Positions 35,501 to 49,600 of a DNA stretch of 64,000 nucleotides are shown piece after piece. Position numbers and translations under genes: made by a program. Under the pieces are notes generated by a model. That model worked only from the letters and a program-made list of their open reading frames with translations. It was not told the DNA's origin and did no database searches. Every line of letters begins with the position of its first letter. Positions within the stretch are counted from its first letter, which is position 1. This DNA comes from Diphasiastrum complanatum (lineage: Eukaryota; Streptophyta; Lycopodiopsida; Lycopodiales; Lycopodiaceae). The stretch lies in NCBI GenBank assembly GCA_029204225.1, contig CM055092.1, forward strand, positions 74,776,383-74,840,382. The letters run 5' to 3'.

Positions 35501-38500
35501 TTGCAAGCTCAAGATCTCAGTCAATTGTGAGTTTGATTCCATGCAATAAACACATGCGCCCTATTAGAAGCCAAGAGCTCCAAGCTCCTCTCCCCAAGCT
35601 AGCCGATGTGTAGAATCCATATCCTCCCATCCATAGGCAAGCCTTTAAGCCCACTGCCTGCTATTATGGTCCAAGGGCACTTGGCGCTCATGTGGGTGAT
35701 CAGTCCACTTGGCCTACCAAGTCTACCCCTACTGACCCAAGAATACAGTGTCTTAATGTTATGCCACCCCCATGCTCGCCATACACGTGGCTACAAGACC
35801 CACCAAATTACGGATTAACTTGGTCAATTGTACAATAGCTCTACCAAACTCACCACGCAGCACATCACGTGCAAGTACGGCGGGTTGCGACTGCAACACA
35901 CCTAGACACGACTGGCCTCATGTGCCTCTGATGGGGGAGTCATCGACCGTCTCAAACAGTCCTATGACCTATGGAGCTACCACTTTCATCGAACTATGTT
36001 GTATCCATGACTGGATCCTAACACACCCCATACCATAGATGCTCACCCATGAGGATGATATCACGTGATCAACGTTGGGCCTGCTCCTCAAGTCCACGAT
36101 CGTCTTGGAAGGCACCTCTAAGAATGATCTTCTCTCAAGGCTTAAAATGCTTATGCAACCAAGAGCTGCGATCAAGAGTTAAGAGATATTAGCATCCCAT
36201 ACCACACCAAGAAAATTTAGTAGCATATATCATACTAACATCCTAGCATAGACCATGCATAATCCCTCCCTCCCGCATTCGTGACATGGATGGCAACAAA
36301 GACCATGTACACCTATGTACTTGTAGAAATTCCTAGCAGCCACTCTTTGGTGGGTCAAATCTTTCAAACACACTTGACATGTAGAAGTGATGTGCATGAT
36401 AGAAAAGTAGATTCATTCTAACTCAATACTATGTCATAGAAGTGTAATGCACAAGACTCAAGCTATGATCAAGGATAATCGCATCCAATACCACCCCAGC
36501 AACCATTCATTGTCCATCTCTCTAGCATATATCACAATGCCATCCCAGCGTAGACCATGCATACTCCATCCACCATTCATGAAATGGATGGCACCTCATA
36601 CATCTATATACTTATAAAGATTCTTGTTGGCAGCCACTCTCCTACTCACATCTTTCAAAGATACTTATACAGAAGTTGCATAAGATGATATACATCTCAA
36701 TAACTATCCATATCATTGTGAAGCAGTTGCATACAATGATACGTGTCTGAAAAATATTCATGGCAGTATGAAGCAATCCCTTGGTTCAACATCAAGCACC
36801 AATTTTAAGTACAATATGGAGACGGATGCCTAATTAAAGATGCAACTTTGAAAAAAAATCAATCCTATGAAGGATTTATCATAATGGTCAACTTTTTTTT
36901 AGATAAATAGCCATTTTAATTTTCTTTCGTTTGGTGTGCACTTCTAGACCAGAAGGTTATGCACATATCCTTGAAATCAACAAGAAGCAGTGAGCACATA
37001 AGTACTTTGAATTACTTAAGTTAGGCTCCATTTCGTCGAAAAACTAACTAATGTTATCCATTATCGTGATCCCCACTTTGGGCATTAACGATTGAGTAGT
37101 GAGTTGATGACTCAAAATTCAGTTTTGGCATTGAAGTCACATTGTAACATCTAGGTGACCATGATGTAGTTTGCACCCTAGAACCGTAAATGGCAATTGT
37201 TTCATAAGCTATAAAACATATCCGGCAGAATGTTTTCATATTTTCAAATTTCGAATCTAGATCACTGTGTATTTTGAGACGACTCAATCAGCAAGTCCAA
37301 ATCAGTCGATTCCAATTGACCAAGAAACATTGTATTCATAGAACCTAGATTCACAAGTACATTGAATGACTTATTTTTGGGTCACACAGTTAAGGACTCG
37401 AATCAAATATAGCATAGAAAAGCATTCACATTAGACACAATGAAGTAGCTCATGAAGGTTCTCTACTTGAGAACTAATAGGAATCCAAGCCAAAGCCCTA
37501 ACCAGAGTAAATAGCAAGAGACTCCAAAATAAGCTAACAAATGAATACCCTTAGTGGTTGTTTATACTAAGCAAAAGCTACCTCCCTTCATGTAGCTTGG
37601 AGGGGAATATGAAGATTCAAATATTAGGGCCAAAATTAATGTGTGCGAATCCACTAATAACGAAATTAAATACCATGTGACTACGGAAATTAATGTAAAA
37701 GTAAATGATGCCAATATGGTAATGTATCAGTGATGCATGGGGCCATCATATGGACATGTGTGTCCATAACACTCCCCAAATCAAAAGTAATCAATATCTA
37801 TAACAAAATGGAATCAATTAGTTCAAGTTGTAGTAGTGTCGAGAGGATCCTAAATAGTAGTTGCAAAAGCACCAGCCTAATCAGCCAAGTAAGGGAATGT
37901 CAGAAAATACATTAAGTGACTCCCAAGTGGCTCGTCAAGAGGATGCCATCCAATTGAACCAAACATAAACTTGCCAACAGCGTCAACCACATTGAAGGCG
38001 CATCTAAAGAATAGCATCAGGAAAAATGGAAAAGTTGCATTGTGGGACGATTCACACAGTGGCATCAACTTTAACCCTAAACCCTAACGAGTGGCACAGT
38101 TCACTACATCCATTGAATAAAAAGCTTCTTGCCTAACCTAACAAATGGCACAGTTAAATACAACGACCAAAGAAAAAACTTTTTTGCCTGCCCTAACAAG
38201 ATTTCAAAGCATAAATTAAAGGAATATTCTATTGAGAGAGAGAGAGAGAGAGAGAGAGATTTCTATCGAGGCATGACTTCCTTTCATGATGAAGAGAGCG
38301 CGAGCAGATGATTTAATGGCCGATAGATGTTAAGATCCACAACCATAGCCATAACAACAACAATGCCTCAACACTACTATTGACAAGGTAAAGAAGAAAA
38401 AGGAGAACTCACGTGAGGAATTGACCAAAATGGTCCAGGAATACAGTCCATAGGTTCATGAACCCGATACGGACCTAACGGAATTCAGCCCTACTCGATT

Positions 38501-39499
38501 CGGATATTGTTTGATCAAAATGGCCCTTCGATGGGAGAGAAACGCAATTAGGTCATGCGAAATGGACTAGTTTTGCAGCTTTTCGTCCGACGGTTCAAGT
38601 GTCGTCTGTTTCGGCCGGTGGACAACCTCGCCAAGAACCTGTGGGAACTGACAGGCCGAGGAACGGACCGAAAGTCAGCCCATAATGTCCGTCCAAAGTT
38701 CGACGCTAAACAAGGCTTCAGGGACACTTCGTCGGTCAAGACCTGAAAACATTTGGAATTGACCAAAATGGTCTAAGAATACAGTCCACAGGTTCGTGAA
38801 CCCGATACAGACCTAACGGATCCAGCCTTGCTCGATTCGGGTATCGTTTGGTCAAGATGGCCCTTCGATGGGAGAGAAACGCAATTAGGTAACGCAAAAT
38901 GGACTAGTTTTGCATCTTTCTGTCCGATGGCCCGGTTTCTCGAAACGGAATCCGTTTCAAATGTCGTCTATTTCGGCCAGTGGACAACCTCGCTAGGAAC
39001 CTGTGGGAATTGACAGGACGAGGAACGGACCGACGGTCAGCCCAGAACGTCCATCCAAAGTTCGACGTTAAACAGGGCTTCAGGGACACTTCGTCGGTCG
39101 GGACCTGAAAACATGAGGAATTGACCAAAATGGTCCAGGATAGTCCACAGGTTCGTGAACCTGCTACGGACCTAACGGATCCAACCTAGCTCTATTCGGG
39201 TATCATTTGATCAAAATGGCCCTTCGATGGGAGAGAAACGCAATTAGGTCACGCGAAATGGACCATTTTTGCAGCTTTCCGTCCGACGGTCCGGTTTCTC
39301 CAAACGAGATCTGTTTTAGGTGCCATCTATTTCGGCCAGTGGACAACCTCGGCAGGAACCTGTGGGAATTGACAAGACGAGGAACGGACCGACGGTCAGC
39401 CCAGAACGTCCGTCCAAAGTTCGACGTTAAACATGGCTTCAGGGACACTTCGTCGGTCAGAACTTGATGTCGTGGGCCAGCAGTCCAGAACGCGCTACC

Positions 39500-39556
<57 letters not shown>

Positions 39557-40584
39557 AAGAGAGCTTTATTAATGTCTTTTCCATGCCAAAAGGCATATAA
39601 GACTAGTAAATGTACATGTCAAGTATGTGGTAACCATAGGAGCGTATGAAACGTCTCCAAAACAGTAACAAAAGTAGCAAGTTTAGAGCTAAAGCTATAA
39701 ACTGAAATAGATGTGATGCTATAAGAAACAAGTGGGAGCATGTATACTGCTAACAGTCATGAGTGAGGTATGACGCTATCATCTAGTCTTGTCCTGCTGG
39801 TGCTGATGCTATAGGAGGATGTAATACGGCCTGCGGCATGAAGGGCCACTGGTGGTCTCTGACGTCGTTTGAGAGGATGAAGAGGTCTCCTCGTGATAGG
39901 TCGAGTAGCTCGTGCTGCAACATGGGTATGTGTGGGACGCTGTCTCTGGTCTCTGTGGGCAAGTAGGTCATCATCATCATCGTCGTCACTGTCATCAAAT
40001 CGTCCTCTCCTCCTGGAGAAGAAAGAAGTGATCTAAGGCTAAGAAACCTGACTCGGCTGGGCTGTCTGATACAAATCCTGTCGTAGTATAAACATCTCTC
40101 ATATCATGAGTGTCGCGCATCGGGAATCCTAATAAGCTATGAGCGATCGTAAGGTGACAAGTGTGTCTCGGAACAAACAGTGGTATCGCCCTCTGATCTC
40201 GTAATATACCGGGCACCTAAAGATAAAGTGATCCTCTGACTCCACCTCCTCTAAAGAGCATAACTGGCAAATCTGCTCCTCTCTCGGGTACCCTGGAATC
40301 TACCAATCTCAATAGCCAACTGATGTGATGATACGCGGAGCTGTCCCAATGTAAATCTGAGGGCAATGTGATAGTCTCGAGTCCAAATAATGCGGTAAGA
40401 CCGGGAACCCTGCTATGTCAAGCTCAATAAAATGAGTCCAGTAGTAGCCGGGTTTAACCCCAAGCTGTCGCCCCCAAGTACGGTCGAGATATGCCCGATA
40501 TAAGATGCGCCTGATATACTGATGAGTACCGGAGGGGAGATCTGTAATGGAGATACCAAATGACTCAAGGAGGAACTGGAATGC

Positions 40585-40621
<37 letters not shown>

Positions 40622-43600
40622 AAGCCATGGATCGTCACCAACGCCACTCCCAACAACCACGCGAGCCAACAATCAGGGAAATAGGGCAAAGACTAGGACG
40701 CCAAAGAGAGCGTGAGGAGTGGGAGGCAAACGCTAGGGCCTTCGAAGAAGAAACCAACTAGGAGATGACAAGAATGGCGTTCAAGGGCAGCGAGCTAAGA
40801 GGTGAGGAGCTAGCGGCAACGATGGCAAACTATTCTCGTCGACTGAAAGTGTGGGCGGACGAGATGTTTCGACTGGGCAAAGAGGCTACTCCGGAAACTG
40901 AGTATCTGAATCCTCCTACTGTCCCTGGCCGCGCACCTCGTGACGGAGCGCCTCGCCATGATGGGGCGGGGAGGAGTGGCACAAGCCATAACGAATATGT
41001 CGGATCCTCATAGGAATGTTAAGACTAGATAAGGTCCAGCCGTATGTGGCGGGCTATTTCTATGTAATTTTCGGCAGTAAATGAGGCGGCATATAGTTAG
41101 ACAATAGTTTAAAGCACAGACCCAGCCGTATGTGGCGGGATACGTAATGTTTTTTTGATACATCTTTTAAATTAATATACAGTATGCTTTTTTGTGCAAC
41201 ACGTGCCTGGTTTTGTGAAACGCAATCTCTGTATTTTTTAAATGCAATGTAATGTATGCGTTTATGAAATTGGGAGATGAAGCTAGAGTGTGCAAATACC
41301 AACTATGAACTTGAAGATTCTGTGTCAAGCCTTTTGAAAAATGGTGTTGATTGGGCCTATGCAAGAGAACTCTTCACTAAGGACACTGCCTTTGGTGAGG
41401 CTGTATCTCAGTTACCGTGGGCATCGGCAGTGGGAGGGAGAGAGAGAGAGAGAGCATTGGCAGTGTAGTGAGCATTCATTTCTCCCAAAAACTTGTGGTC
41501 TTGAGAGCTTGTCACTCTTCTGGTGAGCATTCACTTCTCCCAAAAATCTTTTGGTCTTGAGCTTGATCATGCCTGCAGTTTACGTAGTTGTGCCAAAGAT
41601 AAGAGGCCCGATTTCGCACCTAGAAACCAACACAGTAGCAGGATAAGTTAGACAACATCAGAATACCTCGAGGCCCATAGAAAATATGGCGATATAATTT
41701 TAATCCGAGAAAATGCATAACAAACCTTTGTATTATAGGGTCTAAAAAAGAAGAACTGGGAGATGAAGCTAGAGTGTGCAAAGACTAGCTATGAACTTGA
41801 AGATTCTGTGTCAAGCCTTTTGAAAAATGGTTGATTGGGCCTATGCAAGATAACTCTTCACTAAGGACACTGCCTTTGGTACGGTTGAAAAGAAGGGGTA
41901 ACATAAAGCCTCCCTTCGTAATAGGAACATCTAAGGAGCGCATCCTTTCTAAAATTGCTAGAGAGAGAGAGAGAGAGCTTGTAAAAGTTACAAGTCGTTT
42001 GCTCTTTGACCGATGATTCATGCTTTATCTTAGTTATGGTAGGCATGTGCAATGGGAGGGAGGAAACGAGAGAGGGAGAGCGAGAGAGAGTTCTCCTCAA
42101 AGTTACAAATCGTTATGAATTTGAAAGATGTTCGATGCTGTATCTCAATTATCGTGGGCATCGGTAGTGGGAGGGGGAGAGAGAGAGAGAGAGAGAGCGA
42201 GAGAGTTTTCTTGTCAAAGTTACAGAATGTTTGCTCTTTCAAGCTTGTTTGGTAGTATCTCAGTTATGGGAGGCATGGGTAGTGGTTAATTTTTTGCTAT
42301 TTTTTTGGTACCTTTTTTCATTTTTATTAACTGGAGGGGGCGGGTATGTGCCAAATACCCCCTAATAATTACTTCCCAGGGGGGGGGGGGGGGGCGGGTA
42401 AATAATTTTTAATCATTTTTGGGCATGTGGGGGCGAGCGGGGAGGGGCCTGTAATTTTTTTTTTTTTTGAAAAAAAAAAAATTTGCCACTGGCACATTCG
42501 CGTCCCAGGATGCGCATCTGCATCCAGGTCCCGGGTACCTTAGATATATATCAGACATGAGGGTCCAGGCCGGATGCGGGCAATCCGCGTCCGCGTCCGG
42601 ACCCGGACGCGTCCGACCCCCATACGCGGGGTCGGACACGTCCATTTTTTTTTTATTTTTTTAACACTAATTAACACAAAAAGAATTTTAAAACAATGTG
42701 GACGCGTCCACCCTCGGACGCGCCCCTAGCGCGTCCGGACACGGACACGCGGTCGCGCCCGGGGTCCACTTCCTTACATATATATATATATCTAAGGTGC
42801 ATTTTCATTACAGCCTAGATGTGACCCAACAAGTGAGTTGGAGAAGTCCATCCACACTCAGTTTAAACACGTGCTAATTAGTAATATGCCAGAGTTGCCA
42901 CCCCGCACAGGGTACCTAGTGCTGTAGAGTTTTTGGCTCAGATGCAGCAGAAGCTAGAGTTGGCACGAGATAACTTGTCCAAAGCTGTAACTAGGGCAGA
43001 GAGTTATGCTCGTGAGAACCGTACCTATCGGGAATTTGAGAATGGAGATTGGGTGTATTTACTAGTCCCTTCGAAGTCAAAGGTGCTACGCACAGGAAAG
43101 TGCGCCAAGTTCTCTCCTAGGTATTGTGGACCATGGTTGATTATTAAGAAGGTGAGCCAAGTAGCTTATAAGCTACAACTACCTGTGGGATGCAAGGTGC
43201 ATCCAGTATTCCATGTTAGCAAACTGAAGAAATGTTTGCACGATGGCGATAGCCTGGTGCAAGGTCTAGTGTCTCTTGAGGAGAAAGACACCACAGGTTA
43301 TGGGCCAGACAAAATCCTAGATCGAAGGGAGCAACGATTGCGGAATCGTCTCCTTCAAGGGTATCTAGTAACCTGGAAAGGGCATCCGTTGTCAGATGCT
43401 ACCTGGGAGACGCGACAGGCGTTGCAGAAGTCTTACCCAGAGTTTGTCATCGAGGACCGATGACTTGCCAAAGGAGGGAAGGATTGTTAGAGTCCAGTTA
43501 TGACTCTATCATGACCTTGGCACGACCGGTTACCAAAGGGCCTGAGATCTAGTGTTGGCAAGGGTCGGTGACCGACGAGGACATCTGTCCCAAGTTGGGA

Positions 43601-46600
43601 CCGGTGCTTCACGAGCAGTGACCCGGTGTGGCTGCCTGACAAGCTGTCAAAGACACGGTGTGTCTTGACTGTAGGAAAAATAGTAATTATTCTTCCACAG
43701 AGAACACGACGCAAGTTTGAATAAATCAAACTAATATCAGTGTCTTCAATCACAATTGTATCTGATCTATGTACTAATAGAACAGTATTAGTTCTGATTG
43801 AATATGCGTGCGGAAATTATATGCGGAAGTAAGAGACAACTTAAGACAATTTAGACAATAAGAAACTATTGATCAAAAACGAATTTTTATAACTCTGAAT
43901 CTGATTCATCAATATGCATCTCTTGCTGTTTAACTCGCTATTGTGTTTCTGATTGAGTGAGTGTATTACAACGAGTAGCACACATGTATTTATATTGCTA
44001 CAGGACATGTCTTTTGGCCTTTTATTTACAGGTCTTTTGGCCTTTCTATGTTGTAACAGTAGATATCTAACCGTTTACAACGGTTGATATTCAAATAGAT
44101 GCTCTGTTTCCAGGGTCGAATAAATTCTGTTCGCGAATTCGTGTTTCGCGAATTGTTCACGACACTTGTCTCTTCGCAACATTTTCGTCTTTCACAAATT
44201 GTTCACGACAGATGACAATTCTTGAGCTTGAAGAAAAAATCTAGAATATTTCGCGAATTGTTCGAGATAGTTTTGCGACAGGTGAGCTTGAAGAACAGTC
44301 CAGAAGATTTCACGAATTGTCGCGACAATTTCGCGACATCTGAGGCTTGAACAAGAAACAAAATATTTCGCGACAAAATTCTGTTCGTGAATCTTTCGAG
44401 CTTCTACAAGAAACTGTATCGCGAATCTTTCGAGTTGACTGCAAGACAAATTTTGCGAATCGAGTTGGTCACGAATAGAAATGTTTCGAGTTCGCGTTCG
44501 TTTCTTTCTCATCCTTTGTCAAGTAAACTACGCGCCTTGTTAGTAGAATCAAGATCTGTCTGATCAATTGTTCTACAGCTCCCTCTCAAAGTGGCAGTTG
44601 GATTAACCCCAATCTTCTTCGCTGCTTCTCGAACAAAGCTTTACTTAGTGGCTTTGTAAAAATATCAGCTGTCATTTCCTCTGTGGGTATGAAGACTGTC
44701 TTCAATATCTTCTTCTCGACTAAGTCCCGAATCACATGATACTTGATAGCTATGTGCTTCGTTTTCGAGTGAAGTGTTATCCATTAACAAGACATAAGGT
44801 TCAAAACTAGATTCATCAAATCCTTCCAATATCTGTTTAATCCAGATCAGCTCGTTTGCCATCTTGGCTGCTGCTACATATTCCGCTTCACATGAAGATT
44901 GAGCTATTGTTGTTTGCTTCTTGCTAATCCAGAGTATGGCTACGCCAGATGCTAGAGTACAACCTCCTGAAATACTATTGCTATCATCCTTCATGGATGC
45001 CCAGCTTGCGTCACTGTAAGATTCGATGTGAAATCCAGCTTCCTTCGAATAACACAGTCCATAGTCTTTCGTTTCCTGGAGATATTGTAGTACTCTCTTT
45101 GCCAACTTCCAATGTAACGATCCTGGGTTCTGATTATATTGGCTCAGCCTGTATACTACAAACGCTATATCAGGTCTGGTGTTGTCTGCTAAATATAACA
45201 ATGATCCAATCAGCCTACGATAGGGTGTTTTGGCCATTCGTTCCTCTTCCTCGAGAGTCTGCGGACAATCTGCCTTGCGAAGTATTGTTCCAGGTATCAT
45301 GGGAGTATGCACACCTTTGCATTCGAGCATGTTGAAGTCTTCAATGATCTTTTGAGTGTACTTTTGTTGGTGAAGATACAACTTACCACCTTCAAAGTCT
45401 CTCACGATCTGCAAGCCTAGATAGATTTTAGCTTCTCCTAGGTCAGCGATCTCAAATATTTCAGAAATGTTTCTTTTAACATCTGAAATTAACTTATCTC
45501 TTCTTGAGAAGATAAGCGTGTCATCAACATAAACAACTAGAATGATTATTTCATTTTGGACATGCTTGATATAGACACTTGATTCATCAAATAGAGGTTT
45601 GAAGCCTATGGAACATAGTGCTTCGTCCTTCTTTCTATACCATTGTCTCGTTGCTTGTTTGAGACCATAAATGCTTTTATTCATGTGACATCCGTATTCA
45701 AGATTTTCTTGGCTTACAAAACCAAGTGTTTGGTCCATGAATAAGTCTTCTTCCAATTCTGCGTGCAGGAAAGCAGTTTTCTCATCCACAATATAAATTT
45801 TCAGATCATGAGCCACTGCATACGCGAATAACAAGCAAATTGATGTATGTTTGACTACCGTGAGAAAGTATCAGTGTAGTCGATCCCATACTTCTGTGAA
45901 AATCCTTTAGCAACCAACCTTGCCTTGTATCTGATGTTTTTTCCATCAGGACGTTTTGATCTTATAGATCCACTTGCACTTGACTGGTTTTCTGCCATCA
46001 GGTATAGGTGCAAGTGTCCATACATTGTTCTTGTACATGGATGACATTTCATCCTCCATTGCCTGAATCCAGCGATCTTTATCTGGTCCATCTACAGCTT
46101 CGTCGAATGTTTGAGGTTCGTCAGAGAATCCACAAAATTCGATCTTCTCACAGGTGGTTTCGAGTTCGATTCTGATTCGAGCTTTTCTGATGGAATTCGA
46201 GCTGGCGATTCGAGTCTGTCAGACACTCAATCTTGACCTCCCTCTGAATCTAGTAAATCTCTTTCATCTTCTGCTTGTTTTTCTTCTGTTGTTGTTGGTA
46301 GCTCATATTAATTTTTGAGAATTTCATAGCCGACTAGATCACTGTCTGCTATGTATTTCGTCTCATCAAATTTAACATCTCGAACAACTTTTATCTTGCC
46401 AGTTTCGGGTACATAGACACGATAATATGACGAATGTAACTCGAATCCTATCAGAAAACCTTGTTCTGTCTTTTCATCGAGTTTCTTTCTCAGCTTATTT
46501 GGTATGTGCATATACACTGCGCATCCAAATGTCCGAACATGTGCAAGATTTGGCTTCGACTTCCACCATATCTCATGAGGAGTTTTATCCGGTATTCGAG

Positions 46601-49600
46601 ATTTCAGAATACGATTCTGAAGATAATTTGATGTAGCCAATGCTTCTGCCCAAAACTGTTTTGGTGCTTTCGCATGAGCCATCATACAACTTGCAGCTTC
46701 CATCAGTGTACGATTTCTTCGTTCAGCTATTCCATTGTGCTGAGGTGTGTAAGATGCAGTCTTCGTGTGCATAATACCTCGATCAGTACAGTAAGCTTTG
46801 AATTCGTTGGAAATGTATTCACCTCCACGATCTGTGCGAATTTGCTTCAGCTTATTGCCTGCCCACTTCTCAGCCCAATTCGTATACTCAACGAAATTCT
46901 CGAAAGCTTCAGATTTAGTACGAATAAAGTATATTACAGCGAACTTGTTGAAGTCATCAATAAACGTAATAAAGTACTTTGCATCACCCAACGACAATAT
47001 TCTGAATGGTCCACAAATATCTGAATGCACAATTTCAAGTACCTTAGTTGCTTTATAAACATCCTTACTGAAAGGTGTTTTAGTCATCTTGCCTTTAAGA
47101 TAGGATTCGCAGGTCGTTCGAATATCTCTACTTTTGATTTCGACTCCTTCAATTCTCTGACTTTTGTTGGCTTGGTACAAGGTTTCCATGTTCATGTGAC
47201 ATAGCCTCTTGTGCATCTTTGGATTTAACCAACACATTTCTTCTGTGTAATCTGTTGCAGATCTTCTTATCACCAGAATTCTTCTGTTGTTTTCCAGATT
47301 GTTGTTCATTAGCCTTAGACTCATTCTTCTTAGACAACTCCCTCTTGAACTTAGACTTCTTAAAGGATTTATTCTTCTGAGTAAATAGAGCATTTTCTGA
47401 ATCACCATTGTCGTCATAGCGTTCACGAGCTTCTACTTCATCCTTAACTCCGTCTATTGCCTTTTGAAGTGTCATTGTTGCATCTTTCGCCATTAAGGTT
47501 CGAGTTGTGTGGAATGACTTGGGTAGGGCTCAAAGAAAAAAACCAAGCTGTTTTTCCTTAGAAATTGTATTTTCTGCACCAGAATTTTGCAAATCCTTTG
47601 TGTTTGAAATTGATGTAAGATCTAGCATTATATTGTCATGCACTTAAGACGCAATAATTGCTATAGCTTTGTCATTTTTTAAACTCCATTCTCGAAGTTT
47701 TTTGCCAGGAGTAGCTTTTGGCTTCTCCTCAATTGGTTCTACCCATTGCCATAGACCTTCGCCCTTCCTGAACTGCAGGCTTTGCCCTCGAGCTCGTTGC
47801 CGTAAACAGGGTCGCTGTAGAGGAGGCGGATGTATGTGAACCAATCTACACGCAACTCCCCATCTCTGTACTGTCGGTCGCTCTGCCACAACGGATGAAG
47901 TATGTGGGCTACACTGTGAATCGGCTAGTGAAACTTCTCCCATCGCCGCTCCCATAACCGCCTAATAGGCACCAACCTGTGGAACATACCATGTGGAGGC
48001 AACAATTACATAATTGCGTGCTGCAGCACCAACACGAAATAGAGTGCGAATGGAAAGAAAGTTCGTGAGACTGCACCAAATGTGGATTAATATTGCGAAG
48101 ATCAAGATTATGGCCTTCAACACATCCAAGGTCTTCATGTAATGACAAGAGCTTATCTTTGACAGTCAGCCGCTTGAGATTGTATCATCGTACACTTACC
48201 TAAAAATCCTATTTCTCTGTCCTGTATTTGGTATGCGGCTGGCTGCTGCAACTAGACTTGGGAAAGGTCATGCTTCCTTGGTCTAGCTAGAGAGATTCTG
48301 TTTTCAAAAGTTTATTTAGGACATCACGAGTAAATGTCAACTTTTTGATACTCTTGTAAACTCCAAAACATTATATGCAGCAGAGGCATGGTGTACAGGT
48401 CTCACTTCATCTGAACGGGCCAGTATCTCACACTTGTAGATCCTTATGGTATCACCTATGATACAGGCTAAGCCCTCCGTCCCGCATCAGATCATTCTGG
48501 TTGAATTTGCAGTTTCACCTCTACAGCTTGACGCTATCTTTCGGCTTATCACGTATATTTAGAGGATCAGATTGTTCCCCTTGTGGACGAGCAAAGATAC
48601 ACATAAGCAGCACTCACCTCATCTCAACATCTTCATAGCCAAGATTTTCAACTATTATGGTTCTCTTTGGCCTCCCGCTTACTTGACACACTTGGCATTA
48701 ATATTACAGATCTCTCATCAGGTATGTTATGGCCATTGGCAAACACAGGGATACTAGTGACTCATTAGACCCTAGGGGGTCCCGGCGGGGTGACACTCAG
48801 CCCTGTAGTTCGGGATAATAACTCTTAAAGACTAGGATCTAGTGGGCTTGGTCTATATTCATAGGGAGTGCCACTAAGTGGAGGGCACCCTTAGTTGCTA
48901 AGGGTGGGTCCCTAAAGTTAGGTAGGACCTGTGTGCCACATGCTCAGTATGCATGAGGGGCATCCACATGCACAGTGGCAACTGTGCATGTGAAGAGGAG
49001 TGCATGGCCTCTTGGAGGCTGGGCACTGGTCCTACATGGTGGCCTGTGAATGTGGAGCCAGGTACAGGATAGTGGGTGGAGATCCAGAGTCACTCTTCAT
49101 CTTTGGTTGGTTCTCTTTCCATTGCTCCTAATAGTGGTATCAGTGCATCGAAGATCTGGGCCTGGTGGGTCAGTGTATTCTGATCTCCTCTATTCTTCCA
49201 ACGGTTTTTGGGACTGCCTCAGCACTCCTCCTCCAGCGCTGCCTTTCAGCCCTCCTGCCAGCGCTACCTTTTTCTCCATTCTTCTTGCTTTTCAGCGCTA
49301 CCTTCTTCCTCCCTCAGCGCCAGCAGAAAACGTGCTTTTTGGCTCTGGTTTGTGGAGATACAAGCAAGGTGGTGAGTGCTCAGACCTGCAGCATAGGTGC
49401 AAGGAAAAACGTCCATCATAAGCAAGAATCAGAGTTTGAAACTAATCTGATTTTTTGGAGGGCGCTAGGACCTGTTTTTTGGAAGTTGACAATTGGCAAT
49501 CCAAACGCAATCAGATTTGGGTCAGATTTTGAGGATAGGGTCTGCAGACTACTCGCTGGAGGATGCAACAGATTTCACCCTGAAATCTGTTGTACTTTTC

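Noticed and set aside
35606-36175. Exons of an unknown gene in intron 2
   Set aside because: Several overlapping frames on both strands, no domain and no consistent splice borders.
38548-39467. Protein-coding gene in the three-unit satellite
   Set aside because: Frames are open on both strands and repeat with each unit; tandem repetition of a CpG-rich unit explains this better than coding.
38415-42290. CRISPR array
   Set aside because: Repeats are long units or microsatellites without short regular repeat-spacer alternation, and the sequence is eukaryotic.
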